This document shows, piece after piece, positions 28,652 to 36,669 of a stretch of DNA of 64,000 nt (within the stretch, counting starts at the first letter, position 1; every line of letters starts with the position of its first letter). This stretch comes from Thiocystis violascens DSM 198 (GTDB taxonomy: Bacteria; Pseudomonadota; Gammaproteobacteria; Chromatiales; Chromatiaceae), in assembly GCF_000227745.2 (NCBI RefSeq), contig NC_018012.1:1054001-1118000 (forward strand), written 5' to 3'. Under the pieces are notes generated by a model that worked only from the letters and a program-made list of their open reading frames with translations, ran no database searches and was not told the DNA's origin. Made by a program: the position numbers and the translations under genes.

Positions 28652-29754
28652 CGCTCCCGCAGACGCTGTCCGGCGAAGAACCGAAGCATCTCGCGGGATG
28701 CGTCGGGTCCACGCGGTTCGGTGTAAGAACCGGCACCGCTCCCACCGAACCAACCATGGCCGGCCCCATGGACCATCCAGAGTATGGCCGTTGAACGACC
28801 TTCCGCGTCCTGATAGAGCGTACGGGTAAAGGCATAGCCACCGGGAATACGCCCTTGTTCAAGCAACACCTCGCCATCCGGGAATGACAGGTGACCGATG
28901 CCGGACGGATGTGAGCGGGCCTGCGCGATCACATGAGCCGCATTGGCTGGATTCACGGTGGTATCGCAGTCTCCATGGAAGACGATGACTGGAAACGCGG
29001 CCCCATCGTGTGACGGCAACAGCCAGCCACTCCGAATCGCGCCCTGCCGCATCGCACCGACCGCCGAGAGCATGTCGCGCGCCGCCGCATGAGGGAGACC
29101 GGAATGGACACCGACCGCCGCGTACAGATCGGGATAGGTGACCGCCAGCGTGATCGCCATCGCGCCGCCCGCGGATAAACCGGCGACATAGACGCGACCC
29201 GGATCGATCCCATGGGAAGCCATGACCTGCCGCGTCAGATCGGCGATGATCGACGGTTCGCCCTGCCCCCGTTGCTGATCCGCTTCGTTGAACCAGTTCC
29301 AACAGCCCGACCCGTTGGCCGAGGCCGACTGAGCCGGATAGAGCACCAGACCGCCCTGCTCTTCAGCGAGCTGGTTCATACGGGTTCCGGTGGCGAAATC
29401 GTCCGGATCCTGCCCGCAACCATGCAGCATCACGACCAGGAATCTGCGTTGATTCCTGTCGCCGGTGACCGCATCGCCGGGAATATAGAGTTTATAGTCG
29501 CGCGTGCCGGCCTGATTGGCGAAGGAACCGTGAATGAAGCGGGCATCCCGAACACGGTTCCCGTCATCCACAACCTCGAAGTCACCTTCGATGACCGCCA
29601 GGTCAGCGCCGGCGTTGGCCTCAAGTCGGAACCCATCGGCGGGTTTTGGCACACCCGCGAGGGCACTCTTGATGAGGTCGGTCGCATCGGCAAGCCGACC
29701 CGCCTGAGTCAGTCGGGTTGCCTCGATCATAGCGATCCTGACGGCGTCTTTCAT
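28648..29754 (-). CDS. PHB-depolymerase-type esterase (LpqC/dienelactone hydrolase-like)
   Basis: 368 residues from the ATG at 29754, which has GGAG upstream. After a short helical N-terminal region (1-45) comes an alpha/beta-hydrolase domain: LVVMLHGCGQDPDDFATGT (oxyanion region), nucleophile elbow VAGLSAGGAMAI, catalytic Asp in FHGDCDTTVN and His in GAGHGWFGG. No signal peptide is seen, which suggests intracellular polyester or oligomer hydrolysis. Convergent with htpX; the stop codon is donated by the repeat element. Confidence 0.85.
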   Translation of the reverse strand: MKDAVRIAMIEATRLTQAGRLADATDLIKSALAGVPKPADGFRLEANAGADLAVIEGDFEVVDDGNRVRDARFIHGSFANQAGTRDYKLYIPGDAVTGDRNQRRFLVVMLHGCGQDPDDFATGTRMNQLAEEQGGLVLYPAQSASANGSGCWNWFNEADQQRGQGEPSIIADLTRQVMASHGIDPGRVYVAGLSAGGAMAITLAVTYPDLYAAVGVHSGLPHAAARDMLSAVGAMRQGAIRSGWLLPSHDGAAFPVIVFHGDCDTTVNPANAAHVIAQARSHPSGIGHLSFPDGEVLLEQGRIPGGYAFTRTLYQDAEGRSTAILWMVHGAGHGWFGGSGAGSYTEPRGPDASREMLRFFAGQRLRER

Positions 29755-29811
29755 TGCGGCATCTCCGCCCAACGTTGATCGGCCTTCCGGCCAATGAATT
29801 TAAGTAAACCC

Positions 29812-29899
29812 TTAAACCGCGTCCACGCAGATGCTGATTGATTCAGGCAAGGTTGAGTCAATCTGAAAACAACGCATATATCATCTGGACGCGGTTTAA
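29812..29899. repeat. TTTAAACCGCG inverted-repeat element, copy C
   Basis: 88 bp, TTAAACCGCGTCC to GGACGCGGTTTAA, ending 15 nt before the folE start. It has the internal GAAAACAACGCATA segment shared with copy A and, inverted, with copy D. A promoter-like sequence for folE lies inside it. Confidence 0.82.
29853..29882 (+). promoter_or_regulatory. Candidate folE promoter inside repeat copy C
   Basis: TTGAGT, an 18-nt spacer and TATATC, reading toward folE with the start expected near 29889. It lies wholly inside the repeat element. Sequence-based candidate only. Confidence 0.4.
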
Positions 29900-29914
29900 C
29901 GAGGAAAAACGATC

Positions 29915-30550
29915 ATGGAAAAACCAAAACTGTCGCGGGTTCTGGCGCACAGCCACTATGCCGCAAGTTTCGAGGCCGAATCCGAGGAAGAAATCTACGA
30001 CGCCCCCAAGGAGGCATTGGTCAGGAGCATGCTGACCGAAATCGGCGAGGATCCCGAACGCGAGGGGTTGCGCCGCACCCCGTTGCGAGTCGCCAAGGCC
30101 ATGGATTTCCTGACCAGCGGCTATGGCCTCTCCGCGGAAGAGATCATCAAGGGTGCCGTGTTCGAGGAGAACGTCAAGGAGATGGTCGTGGTTCGCGACA
30201 TCGAGTTTTACTCCCTGTGCGAACATCACCTGCTGCCCTTTTTCGGACATGCCCATGTCGGCTACCTACCCAACGGGAAGGTCGTCGGTCTGAGCAAGAT
30301 TGCGCGCGTGGTCGATGTCTTTGCCCGCCGGCTTCAGGTGCAGGAACGACTCGCCAACCAGGTCGCGGACGCCTTGATGGAACATCTCGGCGCCCACGGC
30401 GTGGCGGTGGTGATGGAAGCCAGTCACACCTGCATGATGATGCGCGGCGTGCAGAAGCAGCGCAGTAGCACAGTCACCAGCGCGATGCGCGGCACCTTCG
30501 AGGAAGATCCGCGCACCCGCGCCGAATTCATGTCCTTTATTCGAGGCTAA
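29915..30550 (+). CDS. folE: GTP cyclohydrolase I
   Basis: 211 residues. Converts GTP to dihydroneopterin triphosphate, the first step of folate synthesis. Zn- and substrate-site motifs are visible: [18 protein letters not shown] (Cys and His ligands), [17 protein letters not shown] and [13 protein letters not shown]. Strong GAGGAAAA ribosome-binding site. A NUDIX gene fragment at the far right edge may belong to the next step of the same pathway. Confidence 0.97.
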   Translation: MEKPKLSRVLAHSHYAASFEAESEEEIYDAPKEALVRSMLTEIGEDPEREGLRRTPLRVAKAMDFLTSGYGLSAEEIIKGAVFEENVKEMVVVRDIEFYSLCEHHLLPFFGHAHVGYLPNGKVVGLSKIARVVDVFARRLQVQERLANQVADALMEHLGAHGVAVVMEASHTCMMMRGVQKQRSSTVTSAMRGTFEEDPRTRAEFMSFIRG

Positions 30551-30630
30551 AGCCGCCAGCCGCCGAAATTGGAGTCGCCTCGGAACGATTTCGCAACCCA
30601 GATCGAAGCTGGTCGCTGGTCGCTGGTTCC

Positions 30631-31671
<1,041 letters not shown>

Positions 31672-31823
31672 CTAAAAATGGGTAGTGGTCAGATAAATAC
31701 TACCTGATCCGGTCGCGATAAACGCCCTCATCGAATGGCATGCGACGGTTCAGGCAGCGTGGGCAAGCAGGCAACAAAGCATTTTAACTTTCGTGACAGT
31801 TTACGCCGGCTTGCTAGGCGACG

Positions 31824-31982
31824 TTATTGCAGCAGATTCGCGAAATCTCTTCCAGAGGTCGCCCGAGGAAGGGGTTTGTCGTCGAGACGATAGAGTTCAA
31901 TCATTTCTTCCACGATTTGGCAAAGCTCCTCAAAGACGGCCTTCTCGTCGTCGCCGTGGCAGCCTCCGAACATGAGACTAGG
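31824..31982 (-). pseudogene. HicB-family antitoxin-like C-terminal fragment
   Basis: About 50 residues (PSLMFGGCHGDDEKAVFEEL onward, ending DFANLLQ) resemble the C-terminal part of HicB-family antitoxins of the CPxLxxGGxHGDDE type. The N-terminal half, including its start, is gone: the frame enters the repeat element at 31981. No partner toxin is seen. Family assignment is from memory of the pattern and is moderately sure. Confidence 0.5.
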
Positions 31983-32067
31983 GCTGGGTGAGGAACGAAT
32001 CCCGGCAGACGCCAACGTTGATGCTGGGGTAGAGGCAAGGCATTGCCTCTACGTTCACCCCAGCCTT
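31981..32067. repeat. GGTGAGGAAC inverted-repeat element, copy 1
   Basis: GGCTGGGTGAGGAACGAATC on the left and ACGTTCACCCCAGCC on the right form imperfect inverted arms. A second internal hairpin, GTAGAGGCAA / TTGCCTCTAC, lies at 32029-32052. Related to 35247-35325 at the other side of the accessory DNA. Confidence 0.7.
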
Positions 32068-32075
32068 CTGCCATG

Positions 32076-32516
32076 CTACGCAGCATAGTGAAGCACTGCC
32101 AAGTTCTTCGAGGCCGCTTCCCGGTAGAAAGCGACAAGCTTGTCAAACTCAACGACAAGGTCTTGTTCTTCATCGCGGAAGTAGTCGAGGTGGTATGCCT
32201 CGTCCGCGGTATCAAAGTCCCGAAGCCCTCGAAGCAAGCGCTCTTGGCTCCACCCCGAAAGCGCCGCGGAGTGCCGTTTCGCCGTTTCTGCATCAATCAG
32301 TTCGCACCCATTGAATAAGACGTCGTCCAAGAACTCATCGCTTCCAAATCCAGCGCCAGAGAGTAGCTTGTTCAAGACATCCCAAGCAGTTCCTATATCC
32401 GTGGCAACGATGCATCTGTGTTCGTCCGAGATCCAGTCATCGACAAGCGCATGGTCTTGCTTCATGGCGGCCAAGTCTTCAGTGGAGAACGCTCGGAAAA
32501 ACAGGTTCATGCTCAT
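32076..32516 (-). CDS. DUF1877 family protein
   Basis: 146 residues, close to the usual DUF1877 size (about 160). The start at 32516 has an AAAGGA site 8 nt before it. Recognisable features are the DDWISDEHRCIVATDIGTAW-like region with the W-D-x-L pattern and the C-terminal FDKLVAFYREAASKNLAVLH. The function of the family is unknown; it occurs in gene cassettes and accessory regions. Base composition is lower in GC than the flanking ilv genes. A GCTTGTT boundary motif lies just upstream. Confidence 0.8.
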   Translation of the reverse strand: MSMNLFFRAFSTEDLAAMKQDHALVDDWISDEHRCIVATDIGTAWDVLNKLLSGAGFGSDEFLDDVLFNGCELIDAETAKRHSAALSGWSQERLLRGLRDFDTADEAYHLDYFRDEEQDLVVEFDKLVAFYREAASKNLAVLHYAA

Positions 32517-32537
32517 GGAATCGGTCCTTTCTTAAAT

Positions 32538-32597
32538 CGCTTGTTCGGCCAATGCTTAATGACAAGACTTGACCACGATGGTTTTGCTTGTTAAGGC
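32538..32597. other. Cassette-boundary-like motifs between DUF1877 and DUF2442
   Basis: CGCTTGTTCGGC at 32538-32549 and TGCTTGTTAAGGC at 32585-32597 resemble the GTTRGRY core of integron attC sites; the third, CGCTTGTTAGGC, is at 33053-33064. Read on the minus strand they are GCCxAACAAGC motifs, and the DUF2442 stop codon lies in one. They are degenerate, so the call is tentative. Confidence 0.35.
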
Positions 32598-32839
32598 ATT
32601 TTTTCTCCGTGCTCCCAAAGCTCATATTCGCTAATATCGATTTCCGAGTTCCAAGAAACAGCATAGCCGCCTGACTCAACGGACACGTTCTTGAAGAATG
32701 CTGGATTTTTTAAAGGAAAAAACATCTCGCTCTTTGTGAGGCGATTGATGTCGTATCTCTTTCTTTCTCCATTGGAGAACAGAACAACGAGGAAATGATC
32801 TTCTTCCGGTATGGCGCTTTGGATTCTTGGAATCATCAT
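32591..32839 (-). CDS. DUF2442 protein
   Basis: 82 residues. It shows the DUF2442 pattern: a short beta-rich start (HFLVVLFSNGERKRYDINRL) and the C-terminal SGGYAVSWNSEIDISEYELW. DUF2442 genes usually follow DUF4160 genes in small toxin-antitoxin-like pairs. Here the DUF4160 stop is 2 nt upstream, but that gene has lost its 5' half. The DUF2442 gene itself looks intact. Confidence 0.78.
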   Translation of the reverse strand: MMIPRIQSAIPEEDHFLVVLFSNGERKRYDINRLTKSEMFFPLKNPAFFKNVSVESGGYAVSWNSEIDISEYELWEHGEKMP

Positions 32840-32841
32840 GG

Positions 32842-33058
32842 CTACTGAAGTGGCGGCAGTTTCTTAAATTCTTGCATCTTCCACATTTGGTCGAGATCGG
32901 ATTGGTAGAAGGTTGCCCACTCTACGACGAGCTTTCTTGCTCTTGCGGGCAAATCGCCCTCTATCATGTCGAGCGTTTCGATGCTAAAAGCGGCCCCGCT
33001 GGCACGGTGTTGAAGAATGAGCGCCGTGCCGTCTCCGGGGTCCGCTCTTAACCGCTTG
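32842..33058 (-). pseudogene. 5'-truncated DUF4160 gene
   Basis: No start codon is available, so it is easily missed. The frame ends FSIETLDMIEGDLPARAR, then KLVVEWATFYQSDLDQMW and KLPPLQ, which matches the C-terminal half of DUF4160. The conserved N-terminal PPHxHV part is absent. Its place is taken by the palindromic attC-like stretch that follows hicB. It abuts the intact DUF2442 gene (2 nt), the normal partner order. Confidence 0.65.
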
Positions 33059-33064
33059 TTAGGC
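32983..33064. other. attC-like imperfect palindrome
   Basis: An approximately 82-bp imperfect inverted repeat: GCTAAAAGCGGCCCC and GGCACGG pair with CCGTGCC and GGGGTCCGCTCTTAAC, ending CCGCTTGTTAGGC. On the minus strand it begins GCCTAAC, which contains the hicB stop codon as in integron cassettes. The left end (GCTAAAA) does not match the core site well. Confidence 0.4.
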
Positions 33065-33140
33065 GTACATTAGTTTTCCGCGTGGTTCTGGAATGCGACG
33101 ATCCAACTCGTGCGCGGTTTCAATCCATTCCTGAATTATG

Positions 33141-33937
33141 GGTAGTGCCCCAATCTATAGGATCTAAAATCTGACTGGATTTATTCAAACATGAATCACT
33201 GCCCAACTTGCAACACCACCAAGATCGTGAAGAATGGATTTAATGCAACCGGAAAGCAAAACCATCTTTGTCGGGAATGTGGCCGTCAATTCGTGATTGA
33301 CCCCTTAGTTTCAGCGATTTCTGAAGAGACCAAATCGCTGATCGATCGACTGCTTCTTGAACGGATTGCGCTTGCTGGTATCGCGCGTGTTGCAAATGTC
33401 TCTGAATCCTGGTTGCAAATCTATGTCAATCAAAAATACGAGGGCGTTCCGCGCCAATTAAACGTGCCAAAGTTGTCTGATTTTCGACTGGTTGTCGAGT
33501 GCGACGAACTGTGGTCATTTGTTTTGAAAAAAGATGAAAAACAATGGGTTTGGATCGCGAAAGATCGTGACTCTGGATATGTTGTCGGACTTTATATCGG
33601 ATCTCGTGGCATTAAGGGTGCGCAAGGATTATGGAATTCATTGCCACGCGATTATCAAGAATTGGCCGATTTCTACACCGATTTTTGGGAAGCTTATCAA
33701 TCCGTTTTTCCAGAATTCCGTCATTACGCTGTCGGTAAGGAATCGGGAAAGACAAATCATATCGAACGATACAACTGCACACTCAGGCAACGTATTTCCA
33801 GGCTCGTACGAAAAGCACTTTCTTTCTCAAAAAAGCTTGAGAACCATATTGGAGCTATTTGGCATTTTGTCCATCATTATAATAGCACTCTCTCAGTTAA
33901 AGCTCATTCGTGAAATCATATAGAGAAGGGCACTACC
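33141..33937 (+). mobile_element. IS1-family insertion sequence (797 bp)
   Basis: Terminal inverted repeats GGTAGTGCCC / GGGCACTACC. The 8-bp target duplication GAATTATG lies at 33133-33140 and 33938-33945. It contains one intact transposase gene. The AT-rich composition contrasts with the chromosome, and the identical duplication shows that the insertion is recent. Confidence 0.93.
33191..33913 (+). CDS. IS1-family transposase (single-frame type)
   Basis: 240 residues. An N-terminal zinc-finger region with two CxxC pairs (CPTCNTTKIVKNG and CRECGRQF), a helix-turn-helix (IARVANVSESWLQIY) and a DDE catalytic domain: VECDELWSF, TDFWEAYQSVFP and GKTNHIERYNCTLRQ. E. coli IS1 needs a frameshift between insA and insB; here both parts are one continuous frame. 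It appears intact and may be active. Confidence 0.92.
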   Translation: MNHCPTCNTTKIVKNGFNATGKQNHLCRECGRQFVIDPLVSAISEETKSLIDRLLLERIALAGIARVANVSESWLQIYVNQKYEGVPRQLNVPKLSDFRLVVECDELWSFVLKKDEKQWVWIAKDRDSGYVVGLYIGSRGIKGAQGLWNSLPRDYQELADFYTDFWEAYQSVFPEFRHYAVGKESGKTNHIERYNCTLRQRISRLVRKALSFSKKLENHIGAIWHFVHHYNSTLSVKAHS

Positions 33938-34142
33938 GAATTATGATCTCCGCGTTTTGAAGGGCTGTTTGGTAGCTTTCCCCGTCAGCCATACAACCAG
34001 GCAGTTCTGGTACTTCTGCGAGGTAAGCGTTATCCTCCTTGCTCCAGTAAATGATGATCTCGTATTTAGCTGCCATGGAAGTCACCGATTTTGTGCTTAA
34101 GCCAGCGTAGTCACACGCGCCGAAGCATCGTGTTTGCACCAC

Positions 34143-34172
34143 ATAAAACGCTCCAGGGATACCGGGAGCGTT
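34143..34172 (-). terminator. Terminator-like hairpin upstream of hicB
   Basis: Minus-strand stem AACGCTCC / GGAGCGTT with a 10-nt loop, followed by TTTTAT. It probably ends transcription of the 34278-34637 gene. The stretch 34077-34277 shows no gene. Confidence 0.55.
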
Positions 34173-34277
34173 CAAGCCTGCCTTCCAGTTGAGTGGTTCG
34201 ATGGGTTTCGTGACCGACAGGCTTCCGTACCCAATCATCAACGTCGTGCCGCAGTCACTCTACCCATCCTACGCTGG

Positions 34278-34637
34278 CTAGTCGTCGCGATCATTTTCTC
34301 TCCTTGAGATTCTGTCTTCCTCAATTTCATCAAGGTCTTCTTCCGTGAGTTCTCTATCTGCGAGCGGGAGGATGATGTTTGCCTGCTCTAATACCGCCTC
34401 ACTTTCTGTTTCAAATTCCGGATTGGCCACATCATTCAACGACGAGTCAAGAAACTTATCTGAAAGATCGATCATCAGCCCCAAGTGGTCGTCATGCCTG
34501 GCAATCACTTTGTCCGTGTTTCCAAGATCAACCAAGGCTGCGACTACATCTCTAACTGTCTTGAACTCAGTATCAGGGCCATGTGGCTCGCAGTCTCCCA
34601 GAACCTGAGCCAACTGATTTACGGTTTCAACTTTCAT
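34278..34637 (-). CDS. Hypothetical acidic protein
   Basis: 119 residues, not recognised. A strongly acidic, helical sequence (MKVETVNQLAQVLGDCEPHG...) with a C-terminus dominated by Glu/Asp/Arg (LTEEDLDEIEEDRISRREN). It has an AGGAG site 9 nt before the ATG, so translation is plausible. It lies in the lower-GC accessory stretch between ilvH and ilvC. Its acidity would fit a small antitoxin, inhibitor or phage-like accessory protein, but there is no sequence support for any of these. Confidence 0.55.
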   Translation of the reverse strand: MKVETVNQLAQVLGDCEPHGPDTEFKTVRDVVAALVDLGNTDKVIARHDDHLGLMIDLSDKFLDSSLNDVANPEFETESEAVLEQANIILPLADRELTEEDLDEIEEDRISRRENDRDD

Positions 34638-34921
34638 GACTGCCTACTCCTACTATGTTCAATTGCATGAGTGCCTGCCTTGTCGACAGTTAAAGTCAAA
34701 GGGGACAGATTTATTTTAAGCTGCGTATCGAAGTAGAAATAATGCTCCATCGATTCAGGCTTGCGTTAGAGTGCTTTCGCACATCGACAAAGACTGTTCG
34801 TAACTATATTTTCACAAAAGCTTTCTGAAATTTTAGAGGGCTTTTTATACCTAATATGGAACTATGCGTGACAGGGGATTACGCAACTAGATTTTGGGGT
34901 TCTGGTACCAAATGAGACCTG
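34638..34921. other. AT-rich non-coding stretch with GGGGACAGATTTATTTT signature
   Basis: 284 nt without a gene. AAAGGGGACAGATTTATTTT at 34698-34717 is a sequence often found next to REP-associated tyrosine transposase (RAYT) genes; no such gene is present, so it may be a scar. The remainder is AT-rich with no clear feature. Confidence 0.4.
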
Positions 34922-35167
34922 TCAATCGTATGGACTCTGGCACTTGTCAGTTTTTCCATCAGTCCTGGGCGAGACAAGCACCACGCTAGGTGTATTTGAT
35001 GCGCGCGTCTTGTACATACACAGACACTCGGGACAAAAATACTCTTCCGGCTCTTCGTGGCACTTTTGTCCCGGGACGATAACTTCGAATATGGCCCCGC
35101 ATTTTGTGCACGTTTGTTCAAACCGGTCTTTCTCGTATCCATAGGACGTTTCGTATGGATTAGTCAC
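34922..35167 (-). CDS. Small zinc-ribbon protein
   Basis: 81 residues from a GTG at 35167, with AGGAAG 7 nt upstream. Two cysteine pairs form a zinc ribbon: CTKCGAIFEV and YFCPECLCMYKTR, spaced about 25 residues apart. The start MTNPYETSYGYEKDRFEQTC is typical of a widespread small family found in accessory DNA; function unknown. Confidence 0.65.
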   Translation of the reverse strand: MTNPYETSYGYEKDRFEQTCTKCGAIFEVIVPGQKCHEEPEEYFCPECLCMYKTRASNTPSVVLVSPRTDGKTDKCQSPYD

Positions 35168-35246
35168 TTGTGTACTTCCTGCTGATGAATGATGCCTAAT
35201 TATTAAAACAGAGGAACATTAGGGGCAAGTTCTGCAATCAAGCCCG

Positions 35247-35325
35247 GTAGGCCGGGGTGAGGAACAAACCCCAGCAGATGCCGCCGCCATTGCTAAGGTT
35301 CACTACTCGTTCACCCCCGCCTACC
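35247..35325. repeat. GGTGAGGAAC inverted-repeat element, copy 2
   Basis: GTAGGCCGGGGTGAGGAAC at the left and GTTCACCCCCGCCTACC at the right. Related in order and sequence to the element at 31981-32067. The two lie on opposite sides of the lower-GC segment. Confidence 0.7.
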
Positions 35326-35346
35326 CGACTCGTAAAAAACAGATGG

Positions 35347-35817
35347 TCATCCGCCCACGGACGCGCGTTCGGATCCAGCAAGCGCGGGAAGAAACCAGTC
35401 TGTATCGAGAATCGCGTCGACGCGCCACGGACAGGATTCCGGGAAATCGTCCAAACCCGTCTCTTCGGATGCCTTGGCGACGGCATCCGACCAGACGCCC
35501 GCCCACCAGTCGGCATCGTCGAGACTGACCTTCAGGCTGGGGGTGTTCTTGATGCACAGCGCGAGGGCGTTGCGCTGTTCCTTGATCGTGCGGCGCCAAC
35601 TGTTGCCCTGGCGCGCTGGCTGATGCCGCCATTTCAACAAGTGGGCCAGCAAGAGCGCCATGCGGCTGGCAAGTTCGCGGCGTTCGCTTTTCCCCACGTC
35701 CTCGATTTCCTCGGCAATGTGCGCGATGTCCAGTTGCGCGAACCGTCCAGCGCGCAGGAGTCGCGCTTGCTCGTCGGCCCAGGCAATGATGTCGTCGTCG
35801 TAAGCGGTGGCGGTCAT
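35347..35817 (-). CDS. DUF29 family protein
   Basis: 156 residues from the ATG at 35817. The DUF29 pattern is clear: YDDDIIAWADEQARLLRAGR, DIAHIAEEIEDVGKSERREL, LLAHLLKWRHQP and the C-terminal PWRVDAILDTDWFLP. The family is abundant in cyanobacteria and purple sulfur bacteria and has no established function. It stands between ilvH and the lower-GC segment, and its base composition is like that of the core genome. Confidence 0.85.
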   Translation of the reverse strand: MTATAYDDDIIAWADEQARLLRAGRFAQLDIAHIAEEIEDVGKSERRELASRMALLLAHLLKWRHQPARQGNSWRRTIKEQRNALALCIKNTPSLKVSLDDADWWAGVWSDAVAKASEETGLDDFPESCPWRVDAILDTDWFLPALAGSERASVGG

Positions 35818-35869
35818 CGTTGCAGTGTCTCCGTGATTGGGGCTGACGGCAAATCCTAAGCCTCTGAGC

Positions 35870-35927
35870 GTTAAGCCGTTCATGGTTCGATCCTTCGGCG
35901 GGCTCAGGATCACCACGAACGGCTTAA
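35870..35927. repeat. AAGCCGTTCGTGGT hairpin element, copy 2
   Basis: GTTAAGCCGTTCATGGTTCG pairs with the right arm CACCACGAACGGCTTAAC around a GC-rich loop. Same arms as 22610-22650. It lies between the DUF29 gene and the ilvH stop, at the edge of the interruption of the ilv gene order. Confidence 0.75.
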
Positions 35928-35959
35928 CTTAATGGCAGTGGGGTGTCGCGCGCGACCCA

Positions 35960-36454
35960 TTACGACAGCGTCAGCCCCTTTTCGCCGCGCGTGATGCCGG
36001 TGGGGCCGGAGCGGACGACTTCGATCAGCAGACCCTCGGGGATGGCGTCGATGAAGGCGTCCAGCTTTTTGGATGCGCCAGTCAGTTCAACGACATAGCT
36101 GGTCTCGGTCACGTCGATGATCTTGGCGCGGAAGATCTCGGTCAGGCGTTTGAGTTCCTCGCGATCCGGGCGCTCGGCGCGGACCTTGACCATCATCATC
36201 TCGCGCTCGATGTGCGGTCCGTCGGAGAGGTCCAGCAGCTTCACGGTGTCGATCAGCTTATTCAACTGCTTCTTGATCTGCTCGACGATCTCCTCGCTGC
36301 CGGTGGTGACCAGCGTCATGCGCGAGAGGGTCGGGTCGTCGGTGGGGGCAACGGTCAGGGATTCGATGTTATAGCCACGGGCCGAAAACAGACCCGCGAC
36401 GCGCGACAGCGCTCCGGCCTCGTTCTCCAGCAACACGGCGATGATATGTCTCAT
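35960..36454 (-). CDS. ilvH: Acetolactate synthase small (regulatory) subunit
   Basis: 164 residues from the ATG at 36454; a longer frame to 36529 runs into repeat copy D. An N-terminal ACT domain (RHIIAVLLENEAGALSRVAG, FSARGYNIESLTV) binds valine for feedback control, followed by the C-terminal domain (VVELTGASKKLDAFIDAI). Downstream of ilvB on the same strand, as usual, but with about 210 nt holding two repeat elements between them. Confidence 0.96.
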   Translation of the reverse strand: MRHIIAVLLENEAGALSRVAGLFSARGYNIESLTVAPTDDPTLSRMTLVTTGSEEIVEQIKKQLNKLIDTVKLLDLSDGPHIEREMMMVKVRAERPDREELKRLTEIFRAKIIDVTETSYVVELTGASKKLDAFIDAIPEGLLIEVVRSGPTGITRGEKGLTLS

Positions 36455-36474
36455 GGTGAAAATCTCGTGTCGTA

Positions 36475-36563
36475 TTAAACCGCGTCCATCAGGGTATGCG
36501 TCGTTTTGAGCGGTCGGCCAGGTTTGCATGAACCGGTGGCCGTCTGAGTCGACGCGGTTTAAA
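36475..36563. repeat. TTTAAACCGCG inverted-repeat element, copy D
   Basis: 89 bp, TTAAACCGCGTCC to GACGCGGTTTAAA, starting 21 nt upstream of ilvH. Its interior has the inverse of the CAAAACAACGCATA segment of copies A and C, so it is in the opposite orientation. Only 17 AT-rich nt separate it from copy E. Confidence 0.82.
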
Positions 36564-36580
36564 TTATTTAAAATTCAATC

Positions 36581-36669
36581 TTTAAACCGCGTCAGCGATG
36601 ACGCTCGTTGGATTCATGCGTGGCCAAACCAAAACACCAGCCACGCAAAATCCTGTTGGGCGCGGTTTA
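36581..36669. repeat. TTTAAACCGCG inverted-repeat element, copy E
   Basis: 89 bp, TTTAAACCGCGTC to GGGCGCGGTTTA. The right terminus holds the TAA stop codon of ilvB (36667-36669). Internal inverted repeat GTGGCCAAACC... and CCAGCCAC. Together with copy D it fills the ilvB-ilvH gap. Confidence 0.82.

Larger units (their letters stand above)
33059..34076 (-). pseudogene. hicB: hicB antitoxin gene split by an IS1-family element
   Basis: The N-terminal part begins at the ATG at 34076 (MAAKYEIIIYWSKEDNAYLA, then EVPELPGCMADGESYQTALQ) and is cut at 33938. The C-terminal part lies at 33132-33059 (EWIETAHELDRRIPEPRGKL, then MYA and stop). Removing the IS and one copy of the 8-bp duplication restores one frame of 70 residues, a normal HicB. 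HicB neutralises the HicA mRNA interferase and is an autorepressor. No hicA is seen nearby, so the toxin appears lost. Confidence 0.88.
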
